This document shows, in pieces, positions 21,845 through 33,303 of a stretch of DNA of 64,000 bases. Each line of letters opens with the position of its first letter. Within the stretch, counting starts at the first letter, position 1. The notes below the pieces were generated by a model. The model saw nothing but the letters and a program-made list of their open reading frames with translations, was not told where the DNA came from and made no database searches. Origin of the DNA: Dipteris shenzhenensis (Eukaryota > Polypodiophyta > Polypodiopsida > Gleicheniales); NCBI GenBank assembly GCA_047967505.1, contig CM106539.1, one strand, 5' to 3'. The position numbers and the translations under genes were made by a program.

Positions 21845-23163
21845 GAGTGCACTTTGATGAGATATTCTCTCTGGTTGTGAAGATGACCACACTTAGATGC
21901 ATGCTTGGACTAGTGGCATCAAAGGATATGGAGCTTATGTAGATGGATGTCAAGACAGCTTTCTTGCATGGGGATTTGCATGAGGAAATTTACATGGTGC
22001 AGCCGGAAGGTTTTGAAGAAAAGGGCAAAGAGAATCTAGTTTGCAAGCTGAAGAAGAGTTTTTATGGTCTTAAGCAAGCACCTAGAGAATGGTATCAGAA
22101 GTTTGATGCTTTCATTCGGTCCCAGGGTTTTAGAAGGAGTGAAATTGACCACTGCCTCTACACTAAAAGGGCTAAGGATAATAGTCTGATAATCTTGGCA
22201 CTATATGTGGATGATATGCTATTGGCTAGCAAGAATACTTATGAGCTAAATGCATTAAAGGCCAAGTTGCATGAGGCCTTTGATATGAAGGATTTGGGAC
22301 TTGTAGGTCATATTCTTGGTATGCGCATCATGCATGATCGGAGTAGGAAATTCCTTTGGCTTTCACAAAAAGAGTATGTTACAAAAGTATTGTAGCGTTT
22401 CAATATGGAGGGGGGGAAGGCAGTGAGTACTCCATTGCCTCCATATGTGAAACTGAGTCATACAGATAGTCCCAAATCAGATGAGGAAAGGGCCATGATG
22501 GCCAAGGTTCCTTATGCATCAGCGGTTGGGAGTCTTATGTATGCTATGATAGCTACTAGACCAGACATTGCATTTGCAGTGGGAGTTGTTAGCTGGTATA
22601 TGGCTAATCTAGGAAAGAGGCATTGGGAGGCAGTTAAGTGCATTATGAGGTACATGAAGGGTACCAAGGAGATGTGCATCTACTTTGGTAGAGGAGGCAT
22701 GCGTGTACTTGGGTACACAAATTCAAACTATGCAGGGCATGTGGATTGTAGGAGATCCACTTCTGGTTATGTGTTCACCTTTGCAGGTGGTGCAGTGTCG
22801 TGGATGTCTCGCGCACAGAAGTGCATTGGTTTGTCTACCACAGAGGCTGAGTATGTTGTAGCCACAGAGGGTTGCAAGGAGGCTATATGGCTTGATCGGC
22901 TAGTGGGAGATTTGGGGATTCATACAGGTGTACCGACATTGCATAGTGATTCCATGAGTGCTATTCAGCTAGCACAGAATCCCGTCTTTCATGCAAATAC
23001 CAAACACATTGAGGTCAAGTACCATTTCATCACGGAGGTACGTGAGGACAAGCGCATAGAGCTTGTCAAGGTTCATACAGATGATAACCCTACAGATATG
23101 CTGACGAAGAGTCTACCTAGTCAACAGTTTGAGTATTGTCGTGTATTGATGGGCATTGGATAG
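21845..23163 (+). pseudogene. A2 copia reverse transcriptase and RNase H
   Basis: This continues A2 after E3: FDEIFSLVVKMTTLRC, MDVKTAFLHGDLHEEIYM, KQAPREWYQKFDAF, and an intact catalytic YVDDML near 22204. A complete RNase H and tail follow, with STSGYVFTFAGGAVSW, LSTTEAEYVVATEG and NPTDMLTKSLPS, ending in the natural stop at 23163. Stops at 21938 and 22393 break the frame. A1 lacks this last part, so the composite has one RNase H. Confidence 0.9.
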
Positions 23164-23205
23164 TATGCTCACTGGTTGTTCTCCCTCAAAGGCACATTGT
23201 CCTTT

Positions 23206-23216
23206 AAGTGGGAGGT
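23206..23216 (+). other. Polypurine tract of A2
   Basis: aagtgggaggt lies immediately before the 3' LTR start. Confidence 0.8.
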
Positions 23217-23388
23217 TGTGGGGGTTAAAGGTCAGTGTGCCCTTACCCCGATTATGTACAATACTCAAACACATAAGTAAATGAATGAAAAAAGAAGATT
23301 AGGGTGGTTCTGCACCCACCAAAACTTGTGTGGCTCTCTGTTTCTCTCTCTCCCTCTTCCGTTCTTGCTTCCGTTGAGAGCACTCTCA
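23217..23388 (+). repeat. 3' LTR of A2
   Basis: This 172-base LTR runs from TGTGGGGGTTAAAGGTC to GAGCACTCTCA. It is similar to 4109-4295 but without the dinucleotide expansion. Confidence 0.88.
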
Positions 23389-23499
23389 GGATCCCCTTGA
23401 CAAAATATGAAAAGGGGAGAGGAGAAGAGTGGAGATGAGGAGAGAGGGCACGCCTAGAGAGCACACCTGTAAGGCTAACTAGCCTTGATTATATTGATT

Positions 23500-25206
23500 T
23501 TATGGCACCGGCAAGGACAATGGTTGTCTTTGTTGGTACATGGGTGGGAGTATCAGCTTAGGGTATCGACATTGTGAAGTTTCATGATTCCCCCACCAAG
23601 CACAATGGACGCAGTAGAGCGCGGGCCTCCGTAGGCAAGGGCACTCATGATTTGTGTGGTTGCTCATGCATATCCCACACCACACATTGTGTCGCATTGG
23701 AAACAAGTGTAGATTACTGCAGCTTTCCCTGTCTAGCCCATCCTTGAGTTGTTGGGCTACTCGATTCTACAAGTTCATTGCTATCTCGTCTATGTTTGTG
23801 CCCTTAGTCACTTGGGCAACATCCTTGGCCTCGATAGAGCTAATGGTCTTGCCGGAATGGGATACTACTGAGGGGGAAACAAGTGATTTCTTGGGCTATG
23901 CCTTCTCCTTCATGTTGTCATCCAGGAGCATGACAATCTCGCTACACAACTCGAAGGATGTAGGATTTGGGGTGAGCAAATGGTCATGCAACTTAGCATT
24001 CCTTAATACGATAAGGAATCAAGGCAACAAATGCTCATCGCTCATTCTCTTGTGGGAATTTAGATGTTTGATACTTGCAACATATTCTCAGAGGGTTTCA
24101 TGCTCCTTTTGCTTAACTTCATACAACTGGCTGATTGGACTCCACTTTGGGCCTGTAGGAGCGAATCCCACCTTGCTTACGGTCTTACAGTTGATTTTTT
24201 CTTCAGGCCCTAGGGATCTGTACCACTTGCGTGCCGTACGGTCAAGGCTAAGCCCGAATGCGTTCACTTTGTCCAGGTCACCAATGTCTTCAAAGGTCTC
24301 GTAGATCTACTCCCTTTCAACATTGGAGACATGATCTCCTTCACCTAAGAACCTAGTGATGAGCTTAGAGATCATGATTGGGCGACTGCATGAGGCATTA
24401 GTATCCCTCCCCATGACTACTTGCAATGCCTCCCCCCTACCTAGCATTGCATTAGGATCCTCATCACCTCATCAGTGAATCATCTGCGGTACGGGCGGAG
24501 GGCTTGAGGGATAGGCACAGTACGAAAGTTGGGTGGTCGCTGGGATTTAATATAAAGGTTTGTTAGCCTGACGGGAATGGGGATGGGTGATCCTGGCCTC
24601 ATGGGGCCTGGAGCCAACGTACGCAATGAGCTCGAGTCTACTGGTCTTATCGGTATGGCCTTCGTACGGGTATGTTCACGCTTGGAAGCGTCCTATAGGA
24701 TGAAGCAATGGGAGGGAAGTGCTCTCCGAAACTCCCCCCCAAGTTGCAAACAAATTTGATTGTGAGAAGGTATCATCCCAAAAGTCTATCTAATCGATCC
24801 TTCGTCCCTTGGGACTAAGAGGCCAATATCTGGTACCCAAGGCTCCGTAGTCCTTGTGAAGGATGTTTCTCCCTCATAGAACTATACATGCGGCCCTAAG
24901 GGTCCCTCGGTTGATATGGATACGCGGTTGCCTGAGGCATTACCAGATGCCGAAATTGTTGGTGGTGGGTCTTGCTGCTCCTCAACCGCCCTATGAATGG
25001 ATTGATTTGGTCGGAGACAGTCAAGCCAAACCACCCCATGAGATTGGAGAACAACTCCCTCAAATGCAAGGCTGTGGTGGAAGAGGTGGGGGATTGGGGC
25101 CTACAAAGCTAGAGTTGGGAGCCATAGAGGACCCCGGATTTGGACTCAAGTTTTCCCTCATTTCAGCGTCGAAGTTCATAGCATCCTCTGAACTTGAGGA
25201 TTCCAT
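23500..25206 (-). pseudogene. Ty3/gypsy gag (G1, 5' part)
   Basis: The minus-strand reading starts near 25206 (MESSSSEDAMNFDAEM). It then passes through a proline-rich region and reaches the conserved gag core near 24240 (TARKWYRSLGPEEKINC, then QLYEVKQKEHETL). It ends with two Cys/His clusters, CGICMSNHTNHEC and CVHCAWWGNHETSQC, near 23600. Stops occur throughout. Position, strand and type fit it being the 5' half of the gypsy element whose pol is at 1-1805, with everything between being later insertions. The protease region linking them is missing. Confidence 0.65.
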
Positions 25207-25439
25207 GTGTGTGGGACCATGTACCAAATACGAGCAAGGTCCAGATCTCGGACGGAATTGATAGTGCGACACTAGATGGGCCGGCTAGGATATTGTTGAA
25301 AGCATTATCCTCTGGTTTGGGTTCAACACCTATCACCCTCCCAAACCTTAGGTGCATGTCGCCTATTTCACCTGGCTGCCTAGTTAGAATCAGTCTCTTT
25401 GCCTTCCTAACCCTTAAAGCAACAATCAATGTGTTAACC

Positions 25440-25680
25440 TTATTGCAAGGACTCACATTGCCAATAAAGCAACGATCGCTGTGTTAACTATATAGCAACG
25501 ACTAAATAGCGCAATGGGTGAATAAAGTAGCAACCAATAAAGCAACGAGTGACAAGTCGCTGCATTATCAATATAGCGACGAGTGAGTAAAGCAACGAGA
25601 TTGGATATAGCATAATTGAATATAGCAATGGGTCACAAGCCGTTGCGTTATCAATAAAGCAACGGGTCACCCAATTACTC
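25440..25680. repeat. Irregular array of agcaacg motifs
   Basis: The motif agcaacg or close variants recurs about every 15 to 40 bases, with longer pieces such as cattatcaatatagcgacg and gttatcaataaagcaacg repeated. It is in the long leader between the G1 primer site and gag. Confidence 0.6.
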
Positions 25681-26316
25681 CATTAGCATTAAAGCAGGGG
25701 TTGACCTTTGAAGTGACAATTGTTAGCTCATTAACTACCATGTGATGTTAGGTGAGGTGAGCGGGGGTGAGTGGCCAACCGGCACTCGACGTGTAAGTCA
25801 CTACGTGCGTTAACTTTATAGCAACGACTCCTACTCTAGCACAGTCATTGATTGGTTTTTGGTGCTCTTTGAGAATTTTGAAGTTTTTGTTCAAGATTTG
25901 CAGCACAAATGGAAGCTACACTAATATTCTACCTACTCCAATTAAAAAAGCACAAAAAACTACCACTTAAAAGCATCAAAATGGGGATTTTTGAAGGTGG
26001 GAGCTGGCCCACACACTCCTGTGTTAACTTGAACTGATTCACACTCATTTTTTAGGGTTTACAAGTGAAATGTGATTCTATACACGCCTTAGCAATCATC
26101 CCTACTAGGTACTACTACAATGTGGCAACAAAAAACTTCAAAAAACAAGCTCAAAAGAGCAAAGAACACTCTATGGACGGAAATGGAAGCTTCTACTTTT
26201 CCTCCTCCACCAAACCAACCTATACTCAACCAAAAACACCTTTAGATAAGCTAGAAGCGTTGTCAATGGGTGGATAACGATAGGAAGCTTGTGCATTATA
26301 GAAGCATACCTCCAAC

Positions 26317-26334
26317 TCCCCAGCAATGGCGCCA
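26317..26334 (-). other. Primer binding site of G1, tRNA-Asp type
   Basis: The minus strand reads tggcgccattgctgggga, which differs at two of 18 positions from the tRNA-Asp-complementary site common in plant gypsy elements of the Athila/Tat group. On the minus strand the LTR would end three bases upstream (CA at 26338-26339). Confidence 0.65.
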
Positions 26335-26337
26335 AAA

Positions 26338-27739
26338 TGTGTAGTCTTCAATGGGGTGACTCACGTGTCGGGATCTTGGGGGAATGTCATCGATGCCTCT
26401 ACTCTTGAAAAACTCCTTGTGGGAGCTCCACATGCACAAGCCATTCGCTTGTGTTACCCAAGCATCTACTGGATTGTGTGCAAGTGATTCCACGAGGCAA
26501 GGAGAGAGAAGGGCGGGAAAAGAAGAGAGATGAGAGCATGAGGGAGAATTTAAAAATGATTATGTGAGGCCTATCGAATACTCAACTTAGAAATAGCAAC
26601 AACAAAATCCTTGTCTTTGCTGTGACTGTCTTTTCCTAGTGCACCCACTTCCAGCATCCCTAGAATCCTTCTTAGTAAGGAGATGGGGCAAATTGCTTGT
26701 TGCCTTTTGTCTTGAGATAGGTCTGAGGTCTCGTAGTGTTTTACTGAATACTAATGGAGACCTGCCACTAGTGAACTGCTGCATGTGTTTACATGTCCTA
26801 GTGATTGTTGTATGAAGCAGAAAAATTCACCCTGGAAATTAGAACATCCATTATAAGAAGTAACAACAGCTGTGTGAGGCATTTTCTATGTGATAGAATA
26901 CTCTCTCTTGTCCAGTAGAAGGACCAAGGAGTAACACTTCTTCTAGTGCCTTCAATAATTGAGAGACTTTCTAAACCAAAGACCGGATTGATCCCATGGT
27001 TATCTGATAAACATTCAGTTGTTGTGAGCTATCATGAAACCCTATAAAGCTTAGAGTTGGGCAAGGATTGAAGAATTCTTGGGTTAAACCTTCATGGATC
27101 ACTGATGGGTCAGCATAAGAGTGTGAATACTCCAATGGTAGTACTACAACTTGAGCTAGAACAACCAATCTCCAATGAGTAGGCATCCATATTTCTCTCC
27201 ATCATTGCACACCCATCAGAGTTGTGACACCAACCTGTGAATTGTAGTGAAAGATGGACTGGTAGTCACGAACATTAGTTGGGGAGTCACATGAAGTGGA
27301 CCCACCAGGGTCATATGACAAAGAGGACTCCCTTGTGGTCCTATGAATAATCCCATCATTATCTTTGACATCATTCTCACAATCTGCTCTACTGGATTAT
27401 CAGAGTGAGATCATCATCCATCTCAAGTATCATGCTAACTTTGCCCTTGATTTGGCTTTGCACACTCCAATGTTCTGGGGTCCATATTTCTCCACCACAA
27501 AGATAGCACTTTTTTTTTCCCCCTTTCATCCATCAAGGCCTGAGAGACTTTCTTCACTGCCTTCTCCCTCTTGTCATTGGATTCCTCCTTAGGGCTAGGC
27601 CTGATTAAGGACTTTGCCTCCTCATCCCTTAAGGGTTTAGTGATCCATATCTAGCTGCCATAGATAGTAGGATACCTAGGGATAGGAGTAGCTTTTGTAG
27701 AAGATTCCTCTTGCTTAGAAACCATTGGAAGGCTATCCT
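26338..27739 (-). other. Presumed G1 5' LTR and unassigned sequence
   Basis: By position, the 5' LTR of G1 begins here on the minus strand, but its outer border cannot be found because no second LTR copy is in the window. No gene is recognisable. Part of the right side may be the region downstream of the G2 gag. Confidence 0.35.
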
Positions 27740-28569
27740 TGTTAACAAGTTTGTTGTCCAACTCCCTTCTCCTTCATGTTGTGCTTAGGTTCATAGAGCT
27801 CAGCCAATCTCATGGCTGCCCTTAGAGTGCTAGGATTTTGGGCTGATACATTGCTATACTTGGATGGAGTCCATGAATGGTGGACCTAAGCAACCTGCTT
27901 CTGTCATCAATCCCAAAAGCAAACAAGGATAGCTTCCAAAACCTTTTAGTATAATTCCTCATTAATCCCTGCTGAGTTAGTTCATAACATTCACATACAA
28001 ATTTATCTCTCGCCAAGAATGACACAAAGGTTTGGAACATTCTCTCTTTAAAATCCTCCCAAGTGTGGATAAGAGTTCCCTTTTGTTGGAAGTGCCTCCA
28101 CCAAGTATGGGCATAGTCCTCCCAGTGAATTACATCAAAGCTTACCTTGTTTGAGTCATTTTTTGGGTACAATATAAAATAGTCCTTCATCTTACTCAAA
28201 CCATTCCTCTAACTCATTAGGGGTGCAAGTGTCTCCCTTGAACTTAGATAAAACAATCTTATCTTTGACATCCTTTTCTTGATGAGTTGATACCTCACCT
28301 TTAGCAGCTCTGACAGTCTGAATGTATTGATGAAATGCAAGACTGAGCTGGTAAAGCCTTGTATTCAACCTTTGACTGAGAACATCTGCCTCAGGGCTAA
28401 TACCTTTGGGAGCATTACTCCTTGTTGACACCTTACTCTTATGAGTTGTTCCCACATCAACATGACAAGCCTTCCTTGCTGAAGACATGAATCCATGAGG
28501 ATCTCCAATAGGCTCAAGAATGGTGTCAGTTTCAGAATCTGAGTCATCCTCCACTACAGGTGACTCCAA
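27740..28569 (-). pseudogene. Ty3/gypsy gag remnant (G2)
   Basis: The minus strand starts with an acidic N-terminus and KIVLSKFKGDTCTPNELEEW. After a frameshift near 28195 come a W..F..KGTLIHTWEDFKERM segment and KFVCECYELTQQGLMRNYTK. It ends with LRAAMRLAELYEP. These are the core and C-terminal features of gypsy gag proteins. No zinc knuckle, pol or LTR could be tied to it. It is a different family from the G1 gag. Confidence 0.7.
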
Positions 28570-30499
28570 CTAATTCAATCTATTTAAACAATCGTAGACT
28601 CGTCCTTTTCCAAAGCAACGAGTAATTTCAACTAGGACGTATTTGCCTAAGCTAGATCCATTCCATTTAGAAGCAAGGAGTACAACATGAAGATACCTGT
28701 TACAATTAGAGAGAGAGTAACTCAAGGGTTGGACTTACACGGTAACTTGTGAGGCCGCACAAGAACAAAAAGGGTTATTCCTTATTGAATTCCTAACTGA
28801 GCAATTAATCGAGTTTTATTCAATGAATGGACGTCAAGAAATGAGTACATGTGCTTTTATGGAAGTTAGGGCAGGCTGTTTTACAACTGTGCATTTGGGA
28901 TAGTTGCCCAAAACTGCCACATGGCATCATATAGCAACCTACGAAGTACTAACTACAAAGCAATTAAAAAGCCAATAGACAAACCCCTTATTGTCAAATT
29001 TAGCATATATCTAGATGAGTCTAGGAACATGCCCAAATTCATCCTCTAAAACCAAACTCATAAAATTGAAAACCATAAACTCCATCACGCATAGCAAGGC
29101 CTAGCTACTATGATATACCCACTGCCGTCATCACTGCCCAACAGTGGGTGAAGATCACAATATAAACATGTACTCACATACAAATCCGCACACCCACACA
29201 TACTTGAGCATCCATTTATACAAAGTCTTCCTACTAAGTTTCTGTGGGCACTCCGGAGGTGAAGGGAAACTCAGCCATGACGAAGGCTAACACTGGAGTA
29301 AAAAAGTACTCAAAATCTCTTCATTCAAGCTACAATTGCTTGTGTAAGACTAAAATATTTCATTTTAGTCTCTCCCAAAAGAGCATCTAAATCTAGCTGT
29401 AGGGCAAACACACCACTAAAGAAAGATAGAATTTTCGGAACACCAGCAAGCTACAGCATGGACGAAAACTTCACATGGTGAAATTTGCATGTCCACTAAT
29501 ACGGCAAAAGCATATATCTAGATGAATCTAGCATAATTGAAAAAGCTAATCAACATCCACAACCCATGCAAAACATGACTATGCCGATAGCATCATGCCC
29601 CTTAATTGTTGTTATGCTCAATAGCCTCCCAACTACATCTCCTTAGCTCCCTAGTGAATGTTGAATATTCTTGGTAGGTGCGAAGGATGATATGGCTTCC
29701 AAGATACACTCTAAACACTGTCATTAGAGGAAAGGTTGGCCGATATGGCCAAAACAATCGTATGTCAAGTCAAACATAGATAACTTTCAAAGCTATGCAG
29801 CAAGCTGAGACACATTTAGCAAGGCATACAATGGAAAGAAGAAATCTTGCCATAATTGCAAAAGTTTTCTAGAAGAGTACAAGGTGCTTGCGTCAATGAA
29901 GGATAGCACAAACTATTCGAGGCTCACAACCCCACTCAATTGCAAAACTATCGCATCATCTATCTGGCAAGGAAAAGGTGATCAAGAATTCTTTTAATAA
30001 ACATCAGATTGAAAGACTGCTTCACCCTGCAAGCTCTTTTGAGTTTGAAAGTCAATTGTGCAAAATTACTGTACCAAGCCTGTCAGGAACAATTGAAGGG
30101 TTCCTGTGGAAAAAGGCGTTTTGCTGCCTACTACTGTAGCTAAACCAGCTCTGCTAGCAGAGTGTGGATAGCCCCAAGACTTGAGAGCATTCAATGCGTA
30201 CCCATACCACCGGGCCAACCCTTGAGCGATTCCCATTCAAGACTCAATTTGGCCTATGCAAGTAGCAAGTTAAAACAATCTCTTGCACCTACCTTTTGTT
30301 GTGGACATTAATGCATCGATATCCAAAGATTGTACCACAAATGGTGATAAGAGGGTAGGCAAATTCTCCTTTGAGCAGGCCTTAGCCCTTGTGATCCTTT
30401 TGCCTCCTCCGCCACCCCCTAAAAATATGTGCGACAGCTCCAAGATTATGTATTGTTGTATGTCTGCCGTCACATGTGACAAACCTAAAGCAATTACTA
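28570..30499. other. No gene recognised
   Basis: These 1.9 kb show only short open frames and no family I recognise. The left edge may include the leader or LTR of G2, but no primer site was seen. Confidence 0.5.
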
Positions 30500-30636
30500 C
30501 CACTGCAATTATGCTCTAGATTCTGCATCCTTCAATCTTGTCAGCAATGATGCCGCCACAGCACCACTGCAATGATGCCGCCACAGCACCACTGCAATTA
30601 TGCTCTAGATTCTGCATCCTTCAATCTTGTCAGCAA
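30500..30636. repeat. Nested tandem duplication
   Basis: A 48-base unit (30500-30547) recurs at 30589-30636 with an 89-base offset. Between them, a 25-base unit beginning tgatgccgccacag is present twice in tandem (30548-30572 and 30573-30597). Confidence 0.9.
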
Positions 30637-31169
30637 ACTAAACCGACTGTCCTGAGAGGGGCTACATTATCGAAATACAAAAGAGAACAGTCGAGCAGTG
30701 CAATGTCTCCAAACATGTGCCTTTAGATGTGATCAATCCCAAATCACAAATATAAGAAAGTACAAACAAGAGTAAGCGCTTAGTAGAAAGAAATCTACAG
30801 GTCATAAAATAAGGAACAATCAAGCAAAAGAGCCCTAGTCAGTCAATCGAGGCTTATGTACTTTGCAAGTCAACTTGCATTATTCTTATTTGTTTTTCTG
30901 GTTCGACCAGCTAGAAGCTGCTACATCGCAGTAAAATAAGGCTGATGTATGTACATAAAGGATGAGCGAGTCTTTCTTTTATCGCCACCCCCGCTTTTTT
31001 AAATTTAAAAACTGCATTCAGCCGCAACCAGACTTTATAAACAAAAACACAAAACTATATACAAGCACAGATGCATCTTTCTGTAAGACGTATGCAGTAG
31101 AAACATTCCACTGTAATAAAATTTTCTTGACTTTCCTGCTTCCTCTTTGAAAACCTCAGGAATGATCGG
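30637..31169. other. Presumed 3' flank of the membrane-protein gene
   Basis: This AT-rich stretch lies downstream of the minus-strand gene. No other gene is seen, and I could not identify a convincing polyadenylation signal. Confidence 0.4.
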
Positions 31170-32180
31170 TCAAACCACCTCATTTTCGAAAGCCTCCATT
31201 TGAACGGAACTTTTCAATGGTACATACTCTCCTAAATAGGCTCCAAGATGTTCTGAGAGAGCGGGCCAATCAATCCTCTCGTTATGAAATGATTTGCAGG
31301 CAAAGTAGTACACCGTCTGAGCCAACATGCCGTAAAGAGTTACGAACGATAGGAGTGCCACAAGAACCGCGCCCAAGATCAAACGAAACAGGGCACTGTG
31401 ATGATGATGTCCCCGAAGGACAAAAACGTGGAACAGAAACCCGATTAGTCCCCCAGATAGCAAGTAGATGCAAAACAGCCGAAACGCCAGTCGTTTCTTC
31501 CCTTTGATCAGATCGACGCTTCTTCTCAGGGCAGCGATGCCATAGCTCTCTTCTAAAACAGAGACTACGCTTGCAAGATGCCAGACGCAGCTGACATAGA
31601 TTTGCATGGCAGCAAAGAAGCCAATAAGGATTCCTAGCACAAGGATAAAAATTACATCGTTGGACCCAGCGAGAAAGTAGACCGCAAGTCTGATGGAGAG
31701 GATGCTGACTGCATGATATACGGATATGATGAGGAAAACCCAGAGAAAGGTGTTGAGCAGCCGTTTCCAGACCCTCGGTACAACGCTGAGAACCTTGACA
31801 TAGGAAAGAGATTTCTCGGTGTAGATGCAAGCAACACTATAGACAACCGCCGCCGTGGAGAGCAGAGAGAAGGCCAGAACAAACAAGAGATACCCGGCGA
31901 AAAACAGCAGCAGCTTGAACCAGGCCTCGTCGATCTCCCGTTCGGTCTCCTCCGCAGCGGGGGAGCCCTCGTGGTGCTCGACGAAGGCCTCCTTGCGACG
32001 GATTTTGTGGATGAGCGGCCCAGAGACCAAGTGATGGATGAGGAACATGCCACAGAGGGGAACGATGAGAGTGAAGGTGAGGGAAGCGAAGAGTTTGAGG
32101 AAGGAGGAGAGGATGCGGAAGGACTCTTTGAGGACGCCCCAAAGGTGGAGGGAGTGGAGATCCTCGGGTTCTCGATCCAT
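31170..32180 (-). CDS. Six-segment membrane protein, plant-specific family
   Basis: This intact single-exon frame of 336 residues has no stop or frameshift. It carries about six hydrophobic segments (roughly residues 29-53, 88-118, 139-170, 176-206, 230-254 and 264-295), a charged loop at 60-87 rich in Glu, and a His cluster at 258-261. The FSLLSTAAVVYSVACIY and LRRSVDLIKGKK blocks resemble the uncharacterised land-plant family annotated in databases as polyadenylate-binding protein 1-B-binding protein (as at Arabidopsis At1g31130), whose members are about this long. Molecular function is unknown. Its base composition is richer in G and C than the surrounding repeats. It is the only ordinary host gene in the window that looks functional. 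Confidence 0.85.
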   Translation of the reverse strand: MDREPEDLHSLHLWGVLKESFRILSSFLKLFASLTFTLIVPLCGMFLIHHLVSGPLIHKIRRKEAFVEHHEGSPAAEETEREIDEAWFKLLLFFAGYLLFVLAFSLLSTAAVVYSVACIYTEKSLSYVKVLSVVPRVWKRLLNTFLWVFLIISVYHAVSILSIRLAVYFLAGSNDVIFILVLGILIGFFAAMQIYVSCVWHLASVVSVLEESYGIAALRRSVDLIKGKKRLAFRLFCIYLLSGGLIGFLFHVFVLRGHHHHSALFRLILGAVLVALLSFVTLYGMLAQTVYYFACKSFHNERIDWPALSEHLGAYLGEYVPLKSSVQMEAFENEVV

Positions 32181-33224
32181 GGAAGCTGAGAGGAGGTTTG
32201 CGATGGAGATGGAGATGGAGCTTGGAGAGGCTATGGCTATGGCGGATCAAGCTCTTCTGATGAGCTTTTGGCTATGGCGTTTTGGAGCTTTCCTGAGCTT
32301 TTTTTTTGGCTATGGCGGATGAAAAGCTTCGCATCCAAAAAAACGACAAGCCCTAAGATTTCACATGTTTTTTTTTTCCCCCTCGTTGTATGCTGACTAG
32401 TCAAACGTTTGAACCTTTGACTTTGTCCACCGTGCTCCTCACTCTTCAACGACTTTATCAAGGAGGAGCTCTAAGAGAGAGAGACCTTGCCGAAAGGCCT
32501 CTTGGTCCCTCCATGTGCCCAGGGAGAGAGAGAGAGAGAGAGAGACAAAAGGTGCCCGCTTGAAATTCCCTCTCGACGGCTCATCTGCAATTTGTGGATA
32601 GAGGTGATGGGCCGTGCGATAGCGACATTGCCACATGTCAAGTGGTAAATCTGTGGGCCGTCACAACGGCATCACCACATGCCAAGTCTGGTGACTAATA
32701 CATCTCTAGAATGGAGGTCTAGGGATACCACCAAGCACCCCACAGACCACCTTCGTGTAGCATGGAAGAGGTCACAAATCCAAGACTATGGGATGGCCCT
32801 ATTCAAGGCTACCCCATTCGCTCATTTTTCAACCACCTAACTTCTACAAGGGGACACAAGCTATCTAGGCACTTGTTTTTTTTTTTTGGCAAGCCTATCT
32901 TTAACCTATCAACAACGGACACGAGAAAAAAACAGAGGACATGTGGCAACTTGGAGGAGAAGAGCTTGCCACGTGTCACAAAGAAATGGAGGCTTGGAGA
33001 GAGGAGGAGGTGGAAAGACAAGAGGCAGGCTTTGAGTAAGAGGCAGGTTTGGGAGGAAGGAGAGAGGGTCAATGGAATGGAAGTTCAGCTTTGGGAGGAA
33101 GGAGGAGATGGAAGGTCAATGGAATGAAAGGAGGAGATGGAAGGTCTCACAACCATGTACCCAAAATTTCAAACCAAGTATGCAAGGTGAATTGATTAGC
33201 AATTTAAGAATGCATGTGCCAAAA
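32181..33224. other. 5' flank of the membrane-protein gene
   Basis: This is upstream sequence for the minus-strand gene. It has T runs (32369-32378, 32877-32888), a (GA)n tract at 32524-32544 and a G-box-like ccacgtgtca near 32970. No TATA element could be assigned with confidence. Confidence 0.4.
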
Positions 33225-33246
33225 GGAGCCTCTCTCTCTCTCTCTA

Positions 33247-33303
<57 letters not shown>
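33225..33303. repeat. Compound microsatellite
   Basis: Successive (CT)n, (TATC)n and (TG)n tracts. Open frames here simply read the simple repeat. Confidence 0.9.

Larger units (their letters stand above)
4109..23388 (+). mobile_element. Composite Ty1/copia element A (A1 + A2)
   Basis: Matching LTRs lie at 4109-4295 and 23217-23388, but two gag-pol copies lie between them: A1 (12144-15735) and A2 (17239-19503 plus 21845-23163). The five bases before the left LTR (acatg) differ from those after the right LTR (ggatc), so there is no target duplication. The two ends therefore probably come from different insertions joined by recombination. E1, a LINE, E2 and E3 are nested inside. Both pol copies are dead. 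Confidence 0.8.

Noticed and set aside
4104-23393. Target-site duplication for composite element A
   Set aside because: acatg on the left and ggatc on the right do not match; the two ends seem to derive from different insertions.
31217-32322. Several open frames on both strands overlapping the membrane-protein gene
   Set aside because: They are shadows of the GC-richer 336-codon frame, and none has a membrane or domain pattern that makes sense.
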